64,000 nucleotides of DNA from Halomonas chromatireducens (GCF_001545155.1 NZ_CP014226.1:482626-546625); one strand, 5' to 3'; positions 50,704 to 60,428 are shown, counted from the first letter of the stretch. Program-made: numbers and translations. Notes: a model not told the origin generated them from the letters alone.

Positions 50704-50709
50704 TATAAT
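50704..50709 (+). promoter_or_regulatory. Promoter -10 box before ftsA
   Basis: A perfect TATAAT 71 bases before ftsA in the A/T-rich 50583-50780 gap. No clear -35 is seen, the nearest being GTGGTT. It would allow ftsAZ to be transcribed separately from the dcw genes upstream, as in E. coli where ftsQAZ has its own promoters. Confidence 0.5.
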
Positions 50710-50780
50710 GGGCGCAATGACCATTTAAAACAGAATAGTGGAATTCTCAGCGGGTCAAGTTTTAGGAGATACCCCGGCGC

Positions 50781-52064
50781 ATGGCAGTCACTTCCAATTC
50801 ATCTAGCATGGTAGTCGGACTGGATATCGGAACATCCAAGGTGGTGGCGATTGTCGGACAGCCAACCGATGATGGCGGTATCGAGATCGCAGGCATCGGC
50901 TCTCATCCCTCTCGGGGCATGAAGAAGGGCGTCGTGATCAATATCGAATCTACGGTGCAGTCAATTCAGCGTGCCGTGGAAGAGGCCGAATTGATGGCCG
51001 GCTGCGATATCCATTCGGTCTATGTGGGGGTCGCCGGCAGTCATATCAGCTCGATGAATTCCGATGGCGTGGTCGCGATAAAAGATCGCGAAGTCATGTC
51101 GACCGATATCGACCGCGTTATTGATTCGGCAAGGGCAAGGGCAATATCGGAAGGGCAGCGAGTCCTGCACGTATTGCCCCAGGAATTTTCCATCGACACC
51201 CAGGGTGGTATTCGCGAGCCGCTGGGCATGTCCGGTGTTCGACTCGAGGCGCGCGTCCATTTGGTGACCGCGGCACTCAACGCGGTTCAGAATATCGACA
51301 AGTGCGTTCGTCGCTGTGGGCTCGAGGTGGATGCCATCATTCTCGAACAGCTCGCCTCCAGCATGGCGGTGCTTACCGAGGATGAGCGTGAGCTGGGCGT
51401 CTGCATGGTGGACATCGGCGGTGGCACCACCGATATAGCCGTCTTCACCGAGGGCGCCATACGCCATACGGCGGTGATACCCATTGCCGGCGACCAGGTT
51501 ACCAACGACATTGCCATGGCGCTGAGAACGCCGACCCAGTACGCTGAGGAAATCAAGGTCAAGTACGCCTGTGCCTTGACGCAGCTGGCCTCCAGCGACG
51601 AAATGATCAAGGTGCCCAGTGTTGGCGACCGTCCGGCAAGGGATCTTTCCCGCCAGGCGTTGGCAGAGGTGGTCGAGCCACGCTACGAGGAGCTGTTCAC
51701 ACTGATTCGTGACGAGCTGCGCCGCAGTGGCTTCGAGGATCTGGTGGCGGCTGGCGTGGTATTGACGGGCGGAACGTCGCGGATGGAGGGCGTGGTAGAG
51801 CTGGCCGAGGAGATATTCCATATGCCGGTACGCATTGCCTGCCCCCTGAACGTGCGAGGCCTGGCGGATGTAGTACGCAACCCGATTTATTCGACGGGCG
51901 TTGGTTTGTTACATTACGCCCTTCAGGAGGTGCGGAACGGGCGGGGGCGCGAAGGCAAATTGGTCGCGGCACAGCCTGGGCGTGATGACGTCTCCCGGCG
52001 TGGAGTAATGGAAGGGATTCCGGCGCTGGCAAGAATCAAGGGCTGGTTGAAAGGAAATTTCTGA
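50781..52064 (+). CDS. ftsA: Cell-division protein FtsA
   Basis: A 427-residue actin-fold protein that tethers FtsZ to the membrane. Phosphate-binding motifs VGLDIGTSKVVAIVG and CMVDIGGGTTDIAVF, adenosine motif VVLTGGTSRMEGV, and the C-terminal amphipathic membrane-targeting helix IPALARIKGWLKGNF are all present. AGGAGA precedes ATG 50781 by about ten bases. It precedes ftsZ by 34 bases, and both are transcribed together. Normal length. Confidence 0.96.
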   Translation: MAVTSNSSSMVVGLDIGTSKVVAIVGQPTDDGGIEIAGIGSHPSRGMKKGVVINIESTVQSIQRAVEEAELMAGCDIHSVYVGVAGSHISSMNSDGVVAIKDREVMSTDIDRVIDSARARAISEGQRVLHVLPQEFSIDTQGGIREPLGMSGVRLEARVHLVTAALNAVQNIDKCVRRCGLEVDAIILEQLASSMAVLTEDERELGVCMVDIGGGTTDIAVFTEGAIRHTAVIPIAGDQVTNDIAMALRTPTQYAEEIKVKYACALTQLASSDEMIKVPSVGDRPARDLSRQALAEVVEPRYEELFTLIRDELRRSGFEDLVAAGVVLTGGTSRMEGVVELAEEIFHMPVRIACPLNVRGLADVVRNPIYSTGVGLLHYALQEVRNGRGREGKLVAAQPGRDDVSRRGVMEGIPALARIKGWLKGNF

Positions 52065-52098
52065 TTAGGGCCGCGGCGCGGTCCAGGAGACGGGGCTT

Positions 52099-53268
52099 AT
52101 GTTCGAACTGGTAGATAGCGCACCCTCGAGCAGTGCGGTCATCAAGGTAGTCGGCGTGGGCGGTGGTGGTGGTAATGCCGTCAACCACATGGTCGAAAGC
52201 AATATCGAAGGTGTGGAATTCATCTGCGCCAATACTGACGCCCAGGCGCTCAAGCGGGTGTCGGCGAAAACCGTGCTCCAGCTCGGTGGCGAGATCACCA
52301 AGGGCCTGGGCGCGGGTGCCAATCCCGAGGTCGGCCGTCAGGCCGCCATGGAGGATCGGGAGCGCATCGCCGACTTGATCCGTGGTGCCGATATGGTCTT
52401 CATTACGGCCGGCATGGGTGGCGGCACCGGCACCGGCGGTGCGCCGGTGGTTGCTCAGGTGGCAAAGGAACTGGGGATTCTCACCGTGGCCGTGGTGACG
52501 CGCCCCTTCCCGTTCGAAGGCCCCAAGCGCATGCGGGTTGCCGAGGAGGGCATGAAGGAGCTCTCCGAGCATGTCGACTCCCTGATCACCATCCCCAACG
52601 AGAAGCTGCTGTCGGTGCTGGGCAAGAACGCCAGCCTGCTGACGGCCTTCAGTGCTGCCAACGATGTGCTGCTGGGGGCGGTGCAGGGCATTGCCGAGCT
52701 GATCACCAGCCCCGGTATCATCAACGTCGACTTCGCGGACGTGCGCACCGTCATGTCCGAGATGGGGATGGCTATGATGGGTACGGGCGGTGCCACCGGC
52801 GAGAATCGCGCCCGCGAGGCCGCCGAGAAGGCGATTCGCAGCCCGCTGCTCGAGGATATCGACCTGCATGGCGCTCGCGGCATCCTGGTCAACATCACGG
52901 CCGGCCCGGATCTCTCCATCGGTGAATTCAACGATGTGGGTGCTACAGTCCAGGAGTTCGCCTCCCAGGATGCTACCATCGTGGTGGGTACCTCGATCGA
53001 TATGGACATGACCGACGAACTGCGCGTCACCGTCGTGGCGGCGGGGTTGGAAGGGCGTCAGCAGAAAATGGCCGGTCGCGAGAGCAGCAAGCGCTCCGAG
53101 GGCAGCGAATATCGTCAGCGCGCTCAGCCGGCCATGCGTCAGCAAAGTGCAGCGGTCAAGTCAGAGCCTCAAGAGGCCCCGAAGCCGCAGCCCGAGAAGC
53201 GCCGCACGCCACAGGAACTGGATGACTATCTCGACATCCCGGCCTTCCTGCGCCGTCAGGCCGATTGA
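52099..53268 (+). CDS. ftsZ: Tubulin-like division ring protein FtsZ
   Basis: A 389-residue GTPase forming the Z ring. The tubulin signature [10 protein letters not shown] near residue 104, the T7 loop [11 protein letters not shown] near 208, and the C-terminal peptide [14 protein letters not shown] that binds FtsA and ZipA are all intact. The linker before this peptide is Gln/Lys-rich and variable, as usual. GGAGACGG precedes ATG 52099. It is followed by the lpxC promoter. Confidence 0.98.
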   Translation: MFELVDSAPSSSAVIKVVGVGGGGGNAVNHMVESNIEGVEFICANTDAQALKRVSAKTVLQLGGEITKGLGAGANPEVGRQAAMEDRERIADLIRGADMVFITAGMGGGTGTGGAPVVAQVAKELGILTVAVVTRPFPFEGPKRMRVAEEGMKELSEHVDSLITIPNEKLLSVLGKNASLLTAFSAANDVLLGAVQGIAELITSPGIINVDFADVRTVMSEMGMAMMGTGGATGENRAREAAEKAIRSPLLEDIDLHGARGILVNITAGPDLSIGEFNDVGATVQEFASQDATIVVGTSIDMDMTDELRVTVVAAGLEGRQQKMAGRESSKRSEGSEYRQRAQPAMRQQSAAVKSEPQEAPKPQPEKRRTPQELDDYLDIPAFLRRQAD

Positions 53269-53311
53269 GATCGGCTTGCTTCGCGATCTGGCAGGGTCAG
53301 GTGATGTTTTT

Positions 53312-53340
53312 TTGTTGAAACACTTGTTCGGTGTTATAGT
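53312..53340 (+). promoter_or_regulatory. lpxC promoter
   Basis: TTGTTG (53312-53317), a 17-base spacer and TATAGT (53335-53340), 41 bases before lpxC. The preceding T-run (GTTTTTTTG) may help end ftsZ transcription. Confidence 0.7.
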
Positions 53341-53380
53341 GAACGGTGTTTGATAACTAACAACTGCCTGGCTACTGCCC

Positions 53381-54292
53381 ATGATCAGACAACGCACCCT
53401 GCAAAACAGCATCCGCGCCACCGGCGTCGGACTCCATTCCGGCAAGAAGGTCTATCTGACGCTGCGCCCGGCACCGGTGAATACCGGTATCGTTTTCGTG
53501 CGCACCGACCTCGACCCGGAGGTTCAGGTTCCGGCTAGCGCCTCGCTGGTTACCGATACGACGCTGTGTACCGCGTTGTCACGGGACGGCGTCAAGGTCG
53601 CCACGGTTGAGCATCTGATGTCGGCCCTGGCGGGTCTGGGCATTGATAATGCCTACGTGGATGTCAGTGCTCCCGAAGTCCCGATCATGGATGGCAGTGC
53701 CGGCCCCTTTGTTTTCCTGATCCAGTCGGCGGGCATCGCCGAGCAGGAAGCGCCGAAGCAGTTTATCCGCATCAAGCGTGAAGTGCTGGTGCAGGAGGAG
53801 GGCAAGGAAGCGCGCTTCCTGCCCCATCAGGGTTTCAAGGTGTCGTTTGCCATCGAGTTCGATCACCCGGTCTTCGAAGACCAGAAGCAGACTGCCGTGG
53901 TGGATTTCTCCACCACCTCCTTCGTCAAGGAGGTATCCCGGGCACGTACCTTTGGCTTCATGCGTGATCTCGAGTACCTGCGGGCGAACAATCTGGCGCT
54001 GGGCGGAAGCCTCGACAACGCTATCGTGGTCGACGACTATCGCATCGTCAACGAGGGTGGCCTGCGCTACGAGGATGAGTTCGTCAAGCACAAGGTGCTT
54101 GATGCCATCGGTGATCTCTACCTGCTGGGCTATAGCCTTATCGGTGAGTTCCGCGGCATCAAGTCGGGCCATGCGCTGAACAACCAGCTCTGCCGTGCCC
54201 TGCTCGCTCAGCCCGACTGCTACGAGATCGTGACCTTCGAGAACGAGCGCGAGCTGTCGCCGATCTCCTACGCCCAGCCCGCCATGGCCTGA
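53381..54292 (+). CDS. lpxC: UDP-3-O-acyl-N-acetylglucosamine deacetylase
   Basis: A 303-residue zinc deacetylase catalysing the committed step of lipid A synthesis. The zinc histidines lie in [13 protein letters not shown] (about 78) and [15 protein letters not shown] (about 237, with the Asp ligand). The hydrophobic-tunnel and substrate loops [14 protein letters not shown] and [14 protein letters not shown] are present. It starts ATG 53381. It has its own promoter and ends at a hairpin terminator shared with bioA. Lipid A in the outer membrane agrees with a Gram-negative host. Confidence 0.97.
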   Translation: MIRQRTLQNSIRATGVGLHSGKKVYLTLRPAPVNTGIVFVRTDLDPEVQVPASASLVTDTTLCTALSRDGVKVATVEHLMSALAGLGIDNAYVDVSAPEVPIMDGSAGPFVFLIQSAGIAEQEAPKQFIRIKREVLVQEEGKEARFLPHQGFKVSFAIEFDHPVFEDQKQTAVVDFSTTSFVKEVSRARTFGFMRDLEYLRANNLALGGSLDNAIVVDDYRIVNEGGLRYEDEFVKHKVLDAIGDLYLLGYSLIGEFRGIKSGHALNNQLCRALLAQPDCYEIVTFENERELSPISYAQPAMA

Positions 54293-54322
54293 CAGCCGGC
54301 AGTCTCTTCAGGCCCGGCATCA

Positions 54323-54360
54323 CACAAGCGCCGCGCTCCGTGAGGAGTGCGGCGCTTGTG
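54323..54360. terminator. Terminator between lpxC and bioA
   Basis: A 17-bp stem, CACAAGCGCCGCGCTCC with GGAGTGCGGCGCTTGTG (one G-U pair) and a four-base loop. It lies between convergent lpxC and bioA and can act for both. There is no long T-run. Confidence 0.75.
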
Positions 54361-54362
54361 CA

Positions 54363-55625
54363 TCAGGCGAACCAGGCTTTCATCACGGCGGTGATATGGC
54401 GCATGTCCTCTTCCGAGGTGATATAGGCCGGCATGGTATAGAGCCAGCGTCCGAAGGATCGCAGCCAGACGCCCTGGCGGCGGGCGTACTCCGCGACGCC
54501 TTTCAACGAGGCGGGATCCCGGACTTCGATCACGGCGGTGGCACCCAGGGCGCGGACATCGGCAACCAGGGGGTGCGCGCGCAGGCGGGTGTCCAGCACC
54601 AGCTCCTCGCGCAGGATCCGATGAAGGACGGCGATCCGGTCCAGGTAGCGCTCCTCCTCGAAGATGGCGAGACTCTCCAGCGCAACCCGGCAGGCCAGCG
54701 GATTGCCCATGAAGGTGGGGCCGTGCATGAAAGCATGATCGGGGCTGTCGCCGATGAAGGCGTCATGCACCCGGTCCGTGGCCAGCGTCGCCGCATGGCC
54801 GAGGTAGCCGCCGGTCAGCCCCTTGGAGAGCACCATGATGTCCGGCGTAATACCGGCGTGGTCGGCGGCGAACAGCGTGCCCGTGCGGCCGAAGCCGGTC
54901 GCCACCTCGTCGAAGACCAGCAGCACGTCGTACGCCTCGCATAGCGCCTGCGCGCCAACGAGATAGTGGGGGGAGGTCATGTTGAGGCCACCCGCCGCCT
55001 GCAGCAGCGGCTCCATCAGCAGGGCCGCAATCTCCTGATGATGACGCTCCAGCACCGCTTCGAGGCGGTCGAGATCGGCCTGGACCGAGGCCGGATCGGC
55101 GTCGAAGGGTGCCGTGGGGGCAGGGGCGAAGTGGTGCCGGGGCAGGTAGCCGGCGAACAGTGAGTGCATGCCCTCCTCGGGGTCGCAGACCGCCATGCAG
55201 CCCGCCGTGTCGCCGTGATAGGCCTTCATCAGGGAGAGCAGCCGGTGCTTGCCGGGCTTGCCTCTCAACTGGTGATACTGCACCGCCATCTTCATGGCCA
55301 CTTCCATGCCCACCGAGCCGCTGTCCGAGAAGAAGACATGGTTGAGACCCTCGGGGGTGACGCGAACGAGCTCCCCGGCCAGCCGATCGGCTGGCTCATG
55401 GCTCAGCCCGCCGAGCATGACATGGCACAGCTCGCCCGCCTGTTCGCGTATCGCCGCCACCAGGCGGGGGTGACCGTAGCCATGGATCATGCACCACCAG
55501 GAGCAGGTGGCGTCGAGCAGCCGTTCCCCGCTCTCCAGAGTGAAACGAGGTCCTTCGCCGCCGATTACCCTTGGCGCCGGCGACTGTGTCTTTAGATGGG
55601 CATAGGGGTGCCAGACGTGGGACAT
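54363..55625 (-). CDS. bioA: Adenosylmethionine-8-amino-7-oxononanoate aminotransferase
   Basis: A 420-residue PLP aminotransferase converting KAPA to DAPA in biotin synthesis, with SAM as amino donor. Motifs: WCMIHGYGHPRLVAAI, HVFFSDSGSVGMEVAMK, the PLP lysine in DIMVLSKGLTGGYLG, and HGPTFMGNPLACRVAL. ATG 55625 follows GGAGG, and the longer frame through the tRNA is rejected. It lies apart from bioDCH, separated by tRNA-Leu, but in the same orientation. It is intact although bioF is truncated. Confidence 0.95.
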   Translation of the reverse strand: MSHVWHPYAHLKTQSPAPRVIGGEGPRFTLESGERLLDATCSWWCMIHGYGHPRLVAAIREQAGELCHVMLGGLSHEPADRLAGELVRVTPEGLNHVFFSDSGSVGMEVAMKMAVQYHQLRGKPGKHRLLSLMKAYHGDTAGCMAVCDPEEGMHSLFAGYLPRHHFAPAPTAPFDADPASVQADLDRLEAVLERHHQEIAALLMEPLLQAAGGLNMTSPHYLVGAQALCEAYDVLLVFDEVATGFGRTGTLFAADHAGITPDIMVLSKGLTGGYLGHAATLATDRVHDAFIGDSPDHAFMHGPTFMGNPLACRVALESLAIFEEERYLDRIAVLHRILREELVLDTRLRAHPLVADVRALGATAVIEVRDPASLKGVAEYARRQGVWLRSFGRWLYTMPAYITSEEDMRHITAVMKAWFA

Positions 55626-55775
55626 CAAATAGCCTCCGTTGGGTGGCGACGGACAGGAAGGGAGTGAGGGCAGGGGCGCGGGTTCAGGACGGTACGGTGC
55701 CAGGCTACCAGGCACGCGAAATGCTTGCCTCGCATTGCAAAGCAAAAAGAAATGAAGGAAATCAATGTATTGAAA

Positions 55776-55860
<85 letters not shown>

Positions 55861-55904
55861 AGGGTTGGGCAGGCGTCCACATTGTACGGACGCCCGCCGG
55901 CAAG

Positions 55905-56615
55905 TCAATCGTCATCGGGCAGCACGAGGCAGGTGGCGGCGGACTCGGGGCGTATCTGCTCATCGACGGCGTCCAGGCGTGGCAGTATGCCGAGACAGGG
56001 CCCGGGGAGGGTGCGCTCGAGGGTGTCCAGATTCTCTTCATAGAGGGTCGTATCGGTGGCAAAGCCGGCGTCGAGCAGGTTGCCTATCCAGCCGGCGAGG
56101 CGCAGGCCATCGGCTTGGATCGCCTCCGCCGTCAGTCGCGCATGGCTGATGCAGCCAAGCTTCAGGCCGACGACGAGGATCACCGGTAGCTCGAGGCGCA
56201 GGGCCAGTCCCGAGAGGTCCTCGCTGTCATTGAGCGGAACCCGCCACCCACCGGCACCTTCGATCAGGATCAGCTCCTGGAGGCCCTCCAGCAGCGGCTC
56301 GACATGGCTTTCCAGGGCCGTCAGGGTGACGACGCGGCCGTCCCGCCTTGCCGCCAGGTGAGGGGCGATGGCGGGCGCGAAGGCGAAGGGGTTGACGACG
56401 GCATAGGGCACGGCTGGCTCGCTGCGCGACTGCAGGGCAAGGGCATCGTCGTTGCGCAGCCCTGCTGAGGTGCGCCGGCAGCCCGAGGCGACGGGCTTCA
56501 GCCCCAGGGTGGTGAGGCCCTGGCGACGAGCCAGGGCCAGCAGGCCGGCGGTGGCCAGCGTCTTGCCGGCGTCGGTGTCGGTTCCGGTGACGAAATAGGC
56601 AGGCATTGTGCTCAT
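55905..56615 (-). CDS. bioD: Dethiobiotin synthetase
   Basis: A 236-residue ATP-dependent enzyme carboxylating DAPA to dethiobiotin. The P-loop is VTGTDTDAGKTLA, with LGLKPVASGCR and LILIEGAGGWRVPL after it. The start ATG 56615 overlaps the bioC stop by four bases (reading MSTMPAYF); ATG 56606 is also possible. It is the last gene of the bioH-C-D run. The large frame that continues upstream covers bioC in another phase and is a shadow. Confidence 0.94.
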   Translation of the reverse strand: MSTMPAYFVTGTDTDAGKTLATAGLLALARRQGLTTLGLKPVASGCRRTSAGLRNDDALALQSRSEPAVPYAVVNPFAFAPAIAPHLAARRDGRVVTLTALESHVEPLLEGLQELILIEGAGGWRVPLNDSEDLSGLALRLELPVILVVGLKLGCISHARLTAEAIQADGLRLAGWIGNLLDAGFATDTTLYEENLDTLERTLPGPCLGILPRLDAVDEQIRPESAATCLVLPDDD

Positions 56616-57406
56616 TTCCTGTCGAGAATCAGCGTCAGGCGCGTGTAGCTCACCGGCAGGCCCCGGGGCTCGCGCAGGGACTCGTAGCGGCGCTGGGCTC
56701 GGGCCAGGTCGGCTCGGGTGAGGCAGGCGTCGGGGCGAGCAGTCTGAGCCCCGACGCCCTTGATGGATGCCGTCACCGCGGCCAGGTCCGGATAGAAGAA
56801 ACGCTCGACTTTCTCCTCCAGCCGGACGCCGTCGAAGCCCGCCAGTTGCGCAGCGATCAGGTGGTGCTCGCGGGAGCGGAAGCCGAGCAGGGCGGAGGAG
56901 GACCAGGCATGGGCCACTTCGCCCAGGGTGCCCGGCCCCAGGGTGTTGATCAGAGCCCGGCCGCCTGGGCGCAGTACGCGTTGAATTTCCGACAGCACGA
57001 CATCCAGGTCGGGGCACCACTGAATGGCCAGGTTGGAGAAGACGAGGTCCTGCGTCGCATTGTCCAGCGGCAGCGCGCCGGCATCGGCCTGGAGCCACCG
57101 AATGCACTCGCCATGGTCGTCGCGAGCCTTTGCGAGCATGCCGGGGGCCAGGTCGAGGCCGGTTACCCGGGCATTCTGCCCGTAGCGAGAGGCCAGGCGC
57201 GCGCTCCAGTGCCCTGGGCCGCAGCCGAGGTCGAGGATGGCTGCAGCACGCGAGGGCAGATGGCGCCAGAGCGTCTCGCCCATGGATAGCTGCGCTCCGG
57301 CCAGGATGGCATAGCGGGAAGCGGCGCGGGAGAATGCGTGAGCCACCCGGCTGCGCCAAGTGTCGGCTTCGACAGGGGTGATGACGACGTGAGCGGCCAC
57401 CGTCAT
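56612..57406 (-). CDS. bioC: Malonyl-ACP O-methyltransferase
   Basis: A 264-residue SAM-dependent enzyme that methylates malonyl-ACP so the fatty-acid machinery can build the pimeloyl chain. SAM motifs are AAILDLGCGPGHWSARLA (about 52), VTGLDLAPGML and DLVFSNLAIQWCPDLDVVL. Its start overlaps the bioH stop by four bases. Length and motifs are normal. Confidence 0.94.
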   Translation of the reverse strand: MTVAAHVVITPVEADTWRSRVAHAFSRAASRYAILAGAQLSMGETLWRHLPSRAAAILDLGCGPGHWSARLASRYGQNARVTGLDLAPGMLAKARDDHGECIRWLQADAGALPLDNATQDLVFSNLAIQWCPDLDVVLSEIQRVLRPGGRALINTLGPGTLGEVAHAWSSSALLGFRSREHHLIAAQLAGFDGVRLEEKVERFFYPDLAAVTASIKGVGAQTARPDACLTRADLARAQRRYESLREPRGLPVSYTRLTLILDRK

Positions 57407-58155
57407 GACATTTCCTCCCTGCTGCCGGCGGTTTCGTTCCGGCCATCGCCAGCGTGCTGGGCGATATCTACCAGATGGTCTGCCAGCAGGTCTGGACGGG
57501 TGAGCATCGGACAGTGTCCTGTTGCGCTGAGTGTGACGTCGGCGGCGTGTCGCGAAGCGGGCGAGAGCAGGGGGTCCTGCTGACCTGCCATGCGCAGTAC
57601 GCTGCAGGGGGGGGCGGCCAGTATAGGGGCAACATCGAGCGTGGCCAGTTGGGTGAGTCCCGTGGCCAGCGTCGAGTGGGATGCGCTGGGCTTTCTGCCG
57701 ATCAGGTCCAGCAGCCGTCGGCGGGCTGTGCGTGGGTCGGGTTCGCCCTGAAGCTGCCAGCGCAGGAAGTGCTGCCAGGTCGCTTCCGGGCTGCGTGCGA
57801 AGGCTCTTCGGAAGGTGCCCAGTTCCTGCGGAGTGACACCCTCCATGTTGCAGAATCGGGGGCCGGTTCCCAGCATGACCAGGGTGCGTGGTGCAGACAG
57901 GTGCGCAAGCAGAGCGCAGGCAAGCAACCCGCCCAGCGACCAGCCGACCCAGATTGCATCGGCAGGAAGCGCCGCCGCCATCCGGCGACCAAGGCCGGCC
58001 AGGTCATCGGGGGCCAGCATTTCATCGAGCGCCTGACCGGCATAGCCCGGCCAGTCGGGTGTCGTCACCTCGACATCATCGGGCCAGTAGGGGGCAAGAG
58101 GCTGCCAGATCCGGGCATCGATGCCCCAGCCGGAGAGCAGTACCAGTTTCGTCAT
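57403..58155 (-). CDS. bioH: Pimeloyl-ACP methyl ester carboxylesterase
   Basis: A 250-residue alpha/beta hydrolase removing the methyl group from pimeloyl-ACP. The catalytic serine is in [11 protein letters not shown], the Asp near [10 protein letters not shown] and the His in [14 protein letters not shown] 58155 overlaps the stop of the bioF remnant by four bases. A longer frame upstream is a shadow of bioF. It depends on bioF for the next pathway step, which is not complete in this window. Confidence 0.93.
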   Translation of the reverse strand: MTKLVLLSGWGIDARIWQPLAPYWPDDVEVTTPDWPGYAGQALDEMLAPDDLAGLGRRMAAALPADAIWVGWSLGGLLACALLAHLSAPRTLVMLGTGPRFCNMEGVTPQELGTFRRAFARSPEATWQHFLRWQLQGEPDPRTARRRLLDLIGRKPSASHSTLATGLTQLATLDVAPILAAPPCSVLRMAGQQDPLLSPASRHAADVTLSATGHCPMLTRPDLLADHLVDIAQHAGDGRNETAGSREEMS

Positions 58156-58289
58156 GCAGCACGCTCCGTCTGTTGAAGGCCGGCCAGGGCTTCCAGCAGG
58201 GCATCGAGGGTGTCGTGGGTATGTCGCGCACTGAGGGTAATACGCAGGCGCGCCTGGCCTTGCGGTACGGTGGGCGGTCGAATGGCGCC
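58152..58289 (-). pseudogene. bioF: bioF remnant: last 44-45 codons only
   Basis: Reading [20 protein letters not shown] and on to [15 protein letters not shown], this is the conserved C-terminus of 8-amino-7-oxononanoate synthase, ending with a four-base overlap with bioH exactly as an intact operon would. All upstream bioF sequence (about 340 codons, including the PLP lysine) is missing. At 58280-58289 it joins directly to an acyl-CoA dehydrogenase reading in another frame. The sequence GGCGCCATTC at the join fits both proteins (GAI in bioF, APF in the dehydrogenase), which means up to ten bases of microhomology. bioB, usually just upstream, is also absent here. Confidence 0.85.
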
Positions 58290-59740
58290 AGCTCGGCATT
58301 ATCGGCTTCGGCCTGGCAGAACTTGTGGATCTGCTTGGTGAAGACCTTGAGCGTCTCGCCCTGACTCATCAGCACCTTACGGCCAAGCAGGTCGAGAGCC
58401 TGGATCCCCGTCGTGCCCTCATAAAGCCGGGTGATGCGTGCATCACGAACCAGCTGCTCCATGCCCCATTCCTGGATGAAGCCGTGGCCGCCGAAGACCT
58501 GGACGCCCTCATTGGTGGCCTCGAAGCCCACCTCGGTAAGGAACGCCTTGACGATGGGTGTGAGCAGACCCAGCAACACCTCCGCCTGCTCTCGCTCGGC
58601 GGCATCCTGCCCATGCTCGACGATATCCAGCATCTGGGCGGTATAGAGCACCAGCATACGCCCGCCTTCGGCGAAGGCCTTCTGGGTGAGTAGCATACGG
58701 CGCACGTCCGGATGGACGATGATGGGATCGGCAGGCTTATCTGGCGCCTGGGGGCCGGAGAGCGCCCGCATCTGCAGGCGGTCACGGGCATAGGCCAGGG
58801 CGTTCTGGAAGCTCGCCTCGGCCAGACCCAGACCCTGGATGCCCACGCCCAGCCGGGCCGCGTTCATCATGGTGAACATGCAGGCCAGTCCCTTGTTGGG
58901 CGGACCCACCAGGTAGCCACGGGAACCATCGAAGTTCATCACACACGTGGCGTTGCCGTGGATGCCCATCTTGTGCTCAAGGGAGCCACAGGAGACGCCG
59001 TTGCGCTCACCGGGATTGCCTTCAGCGTCGGGCAGATACTTTGGCACCACGAACAGCGAGATGCCCTTGGAGCCCTCGGGGGCGTCCGGCAACTTCGCCA
59101 GCACCAGATGGACGATATTCTCGGCCATGTCATGATCACCGGCCGAGATGAAAATCTTGGTGCCGGTAATATCAAAGGCGCCGTCTGCGGTGGGCACGGC
59201 ACGGGTCTTGATCAGCCCCAGGTCGGTACCGCAGTGAGGCTCGGTCAGACACATGGTTCCGGTCCACACACCTTCCACCAGCTTGGTCAGGTAGGTGGAC
59301 TGCTGCTCTTCGGTGCCGTGATGACGGAGGGCATCGGCGGCGCCATGGGAAAGCCCCGGGTACATGCCCCAGGCCAGGTTGGTGGAACACACCATCTCGT
59401 TGAGCACCATGGCCAACGAATGAGGCAGGCCTTGACCCCCATGTTCCGGCGAGGCAGCCAGGCTGGGCCAACCACCCTCCACGTACTGCTCGTAGGCAGC
59501 CTTGAAGCCCTTGGGGGCCTTGACCTCGCCACCCTCGAGCAGACAACCCTCCTGGTCCCCCGTCTGGTTCAGCGGCAGCAATACCTCGCGGGCGAAGCGT
59601 GCGCCCTCCTCGAGGATAGCGGCTACCACATCGGGAGAGGCTTCCTCACCGCCCGGCAGGCGAGCGTAGTGAGCGGGGAATTCCAGCATCTCGTCCATTA
59701 CGAAGCGCAGATCGCGCAGGGGGGCCTGATAGTCGGGCAT
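58280..59740 (-). pseudogene. Acyl-CoA dehydrogenase, C-terminus truncated by junction
   Basis: About 486 residues of an FAD-dependent acyl-CoA dehydrogenase of the ~600-residue type with a PF12806-like C-terminal domain. Seen are CLTEPHCGTDLGLIKTRA and ITGTKIFISAGDHDMAENIV (FAD and substrate loops), EWGMEQLVRDARITRLYEGT with the catalytic glutamate, and GIQALDLLGRKV. ATG 59740 follows GGAGAG. The reading breaks after [15 protein letters not shown], where family members continue for about 100 residues; here it runs out of frame over bioF and bioH to a stop at 58076. The product is probably inactive or unstable. Upstream is a palindromic operator. Confidence 0.85.
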
Positions 59741-59834
59741 CTTACTCTCCACAAAGGTCGCCACAAAGGGTCGCTGCCAAGGCTCACCGCTGAGGGTCGC
59801 CTGAAGTTGGGCGCGTGAAGGCGGCAGCAGCCGC

Positions 59835-59854
59835 TTTCAAACATGTGTTTGAAA
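59835..59854. promoter_or_regulatory. Palindromic operator before the acyl-CoA dehydrogenase
   Basis: TTTCAAACATGTGTTTGAAA has nine-base perfect arms about a two-base centre. On the minus strand it follows TTGACT, 17 bases and TAGTTT (about 59856-59884), so it would sit on the start site. It contains CAAAC-N4-GTTTG, the form bound by PsrA, a fatty-acid-responsive TetR repressor; the OhrR-like regulator next door is the other candidate. A second degenerate copy (TTCAAACAAGCGCTTGA) lies at about 59877-59893 over the -35. The rest of the 235-base gap appears empty. Confidence 0.6.
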
Positions 59855-59975
59855 CTAGCCTGCAAAAGATCGAGAGTCAAGCGCTTGTTTGAACCTTTTG
59901 CCAAACGAAGCACGCGGAATTCTATCGGTGTGCATGTCGGGTGACGTCGGCCTTGGGCCAGGTTCAGGCCCAGGT

Positions 59976-60428
59976 TCAGGGCATGGCTTCCTGTAGACGC
60001 GCGCGCAGTGTTTCAAGCCTTGCCTTGAGGGAGTTGAGATCGTCGAAGGACGCGCCGCTGGCCATCACCACGCAGTCCGGGATCTCCTCGGCACGTTCGC
60101 GTAGCTCCCGCCCGGCGCCGGTCAGGAAAAGTTCGACGACTCGCTCATCGGTGGTGCTACGTACTCGCTTGAGCAAGCCGTCGGCTTGCAGGCGCTTGAA
60201 AATGGGCGTCAAAGAACCGGTATCGGTCATTAGTCGGCGACTGATGGTACCCGCAGTAAGACCATCCTCTTCCCACAGCGTCATCATGACCAGGTACTGT
60301 GGATAGGTGAGGCCCAGAGCCTGGAGCAGGGGCTTGTAGAACTTGGTCATCAGGAGCGAGGTAGAATAGAGGGCAAAGCAGAGCTGATCGTCGAGCTGTA
60401 ATGTAGAACAGGTGTCATTCTGGGCCAT
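59976..60428 (-). CDS. MarR-family regulator, OhrR-like with sensing cysteine
   Basis: A 150-residue winged helix regulator. The start QLDDQLCFALYSTSLLMTKF places C17 exactly where OhrR carries its peroxide-reactive cysteine, and LGLTYPQYLVMMTLWEEDGL is typical of that group. The recognition helix and wing (ISRRLMTDTGSLTPIFKRLQ, then STTDERVVELFLT) follow. OhrR proteins repress organic hydroperoxide genes and are released on oxidation by lipid peroxides. No ohr gene is nearby; instead it is next to an acyl-CoA dehydrogenase and other acyl-CoA genes. It might couple lipid oxidation to fatty-acid breakdown. Regulator class is certain, target inferred. Confidence 0.85.
   Translation of the reverse strand: MAQNDTCSTLQLDDQLCFALYSTSLLMTKFYKPLLQALGLTYPQYLVMMTLWEEDGLTAGTISRRLMTDTGSLTPIFKRLQADGLLKRVRSTTDERVVELFLTGAGRELRERAEEIPDCVVMASGASFDDLNSLKARLETLRARLQEAMP

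Noticed and set aside
55905..57446. A 513-codon minus-strand frame covering bioD and bioC
   Set aside because: Only the last 236 codons are BioD; the upstream part is bioC read in another phase, with Arg/Pro/His-rich composition.
58076..58299. Continuous reading of the acyl-CoA dehydrogenase over bioF and bioH to a stop at 58076
   Set aside because: The last ~70 residues are out-of-frame readings of bioF and bioH; treated as run-on after a junction, not as a natural domain.
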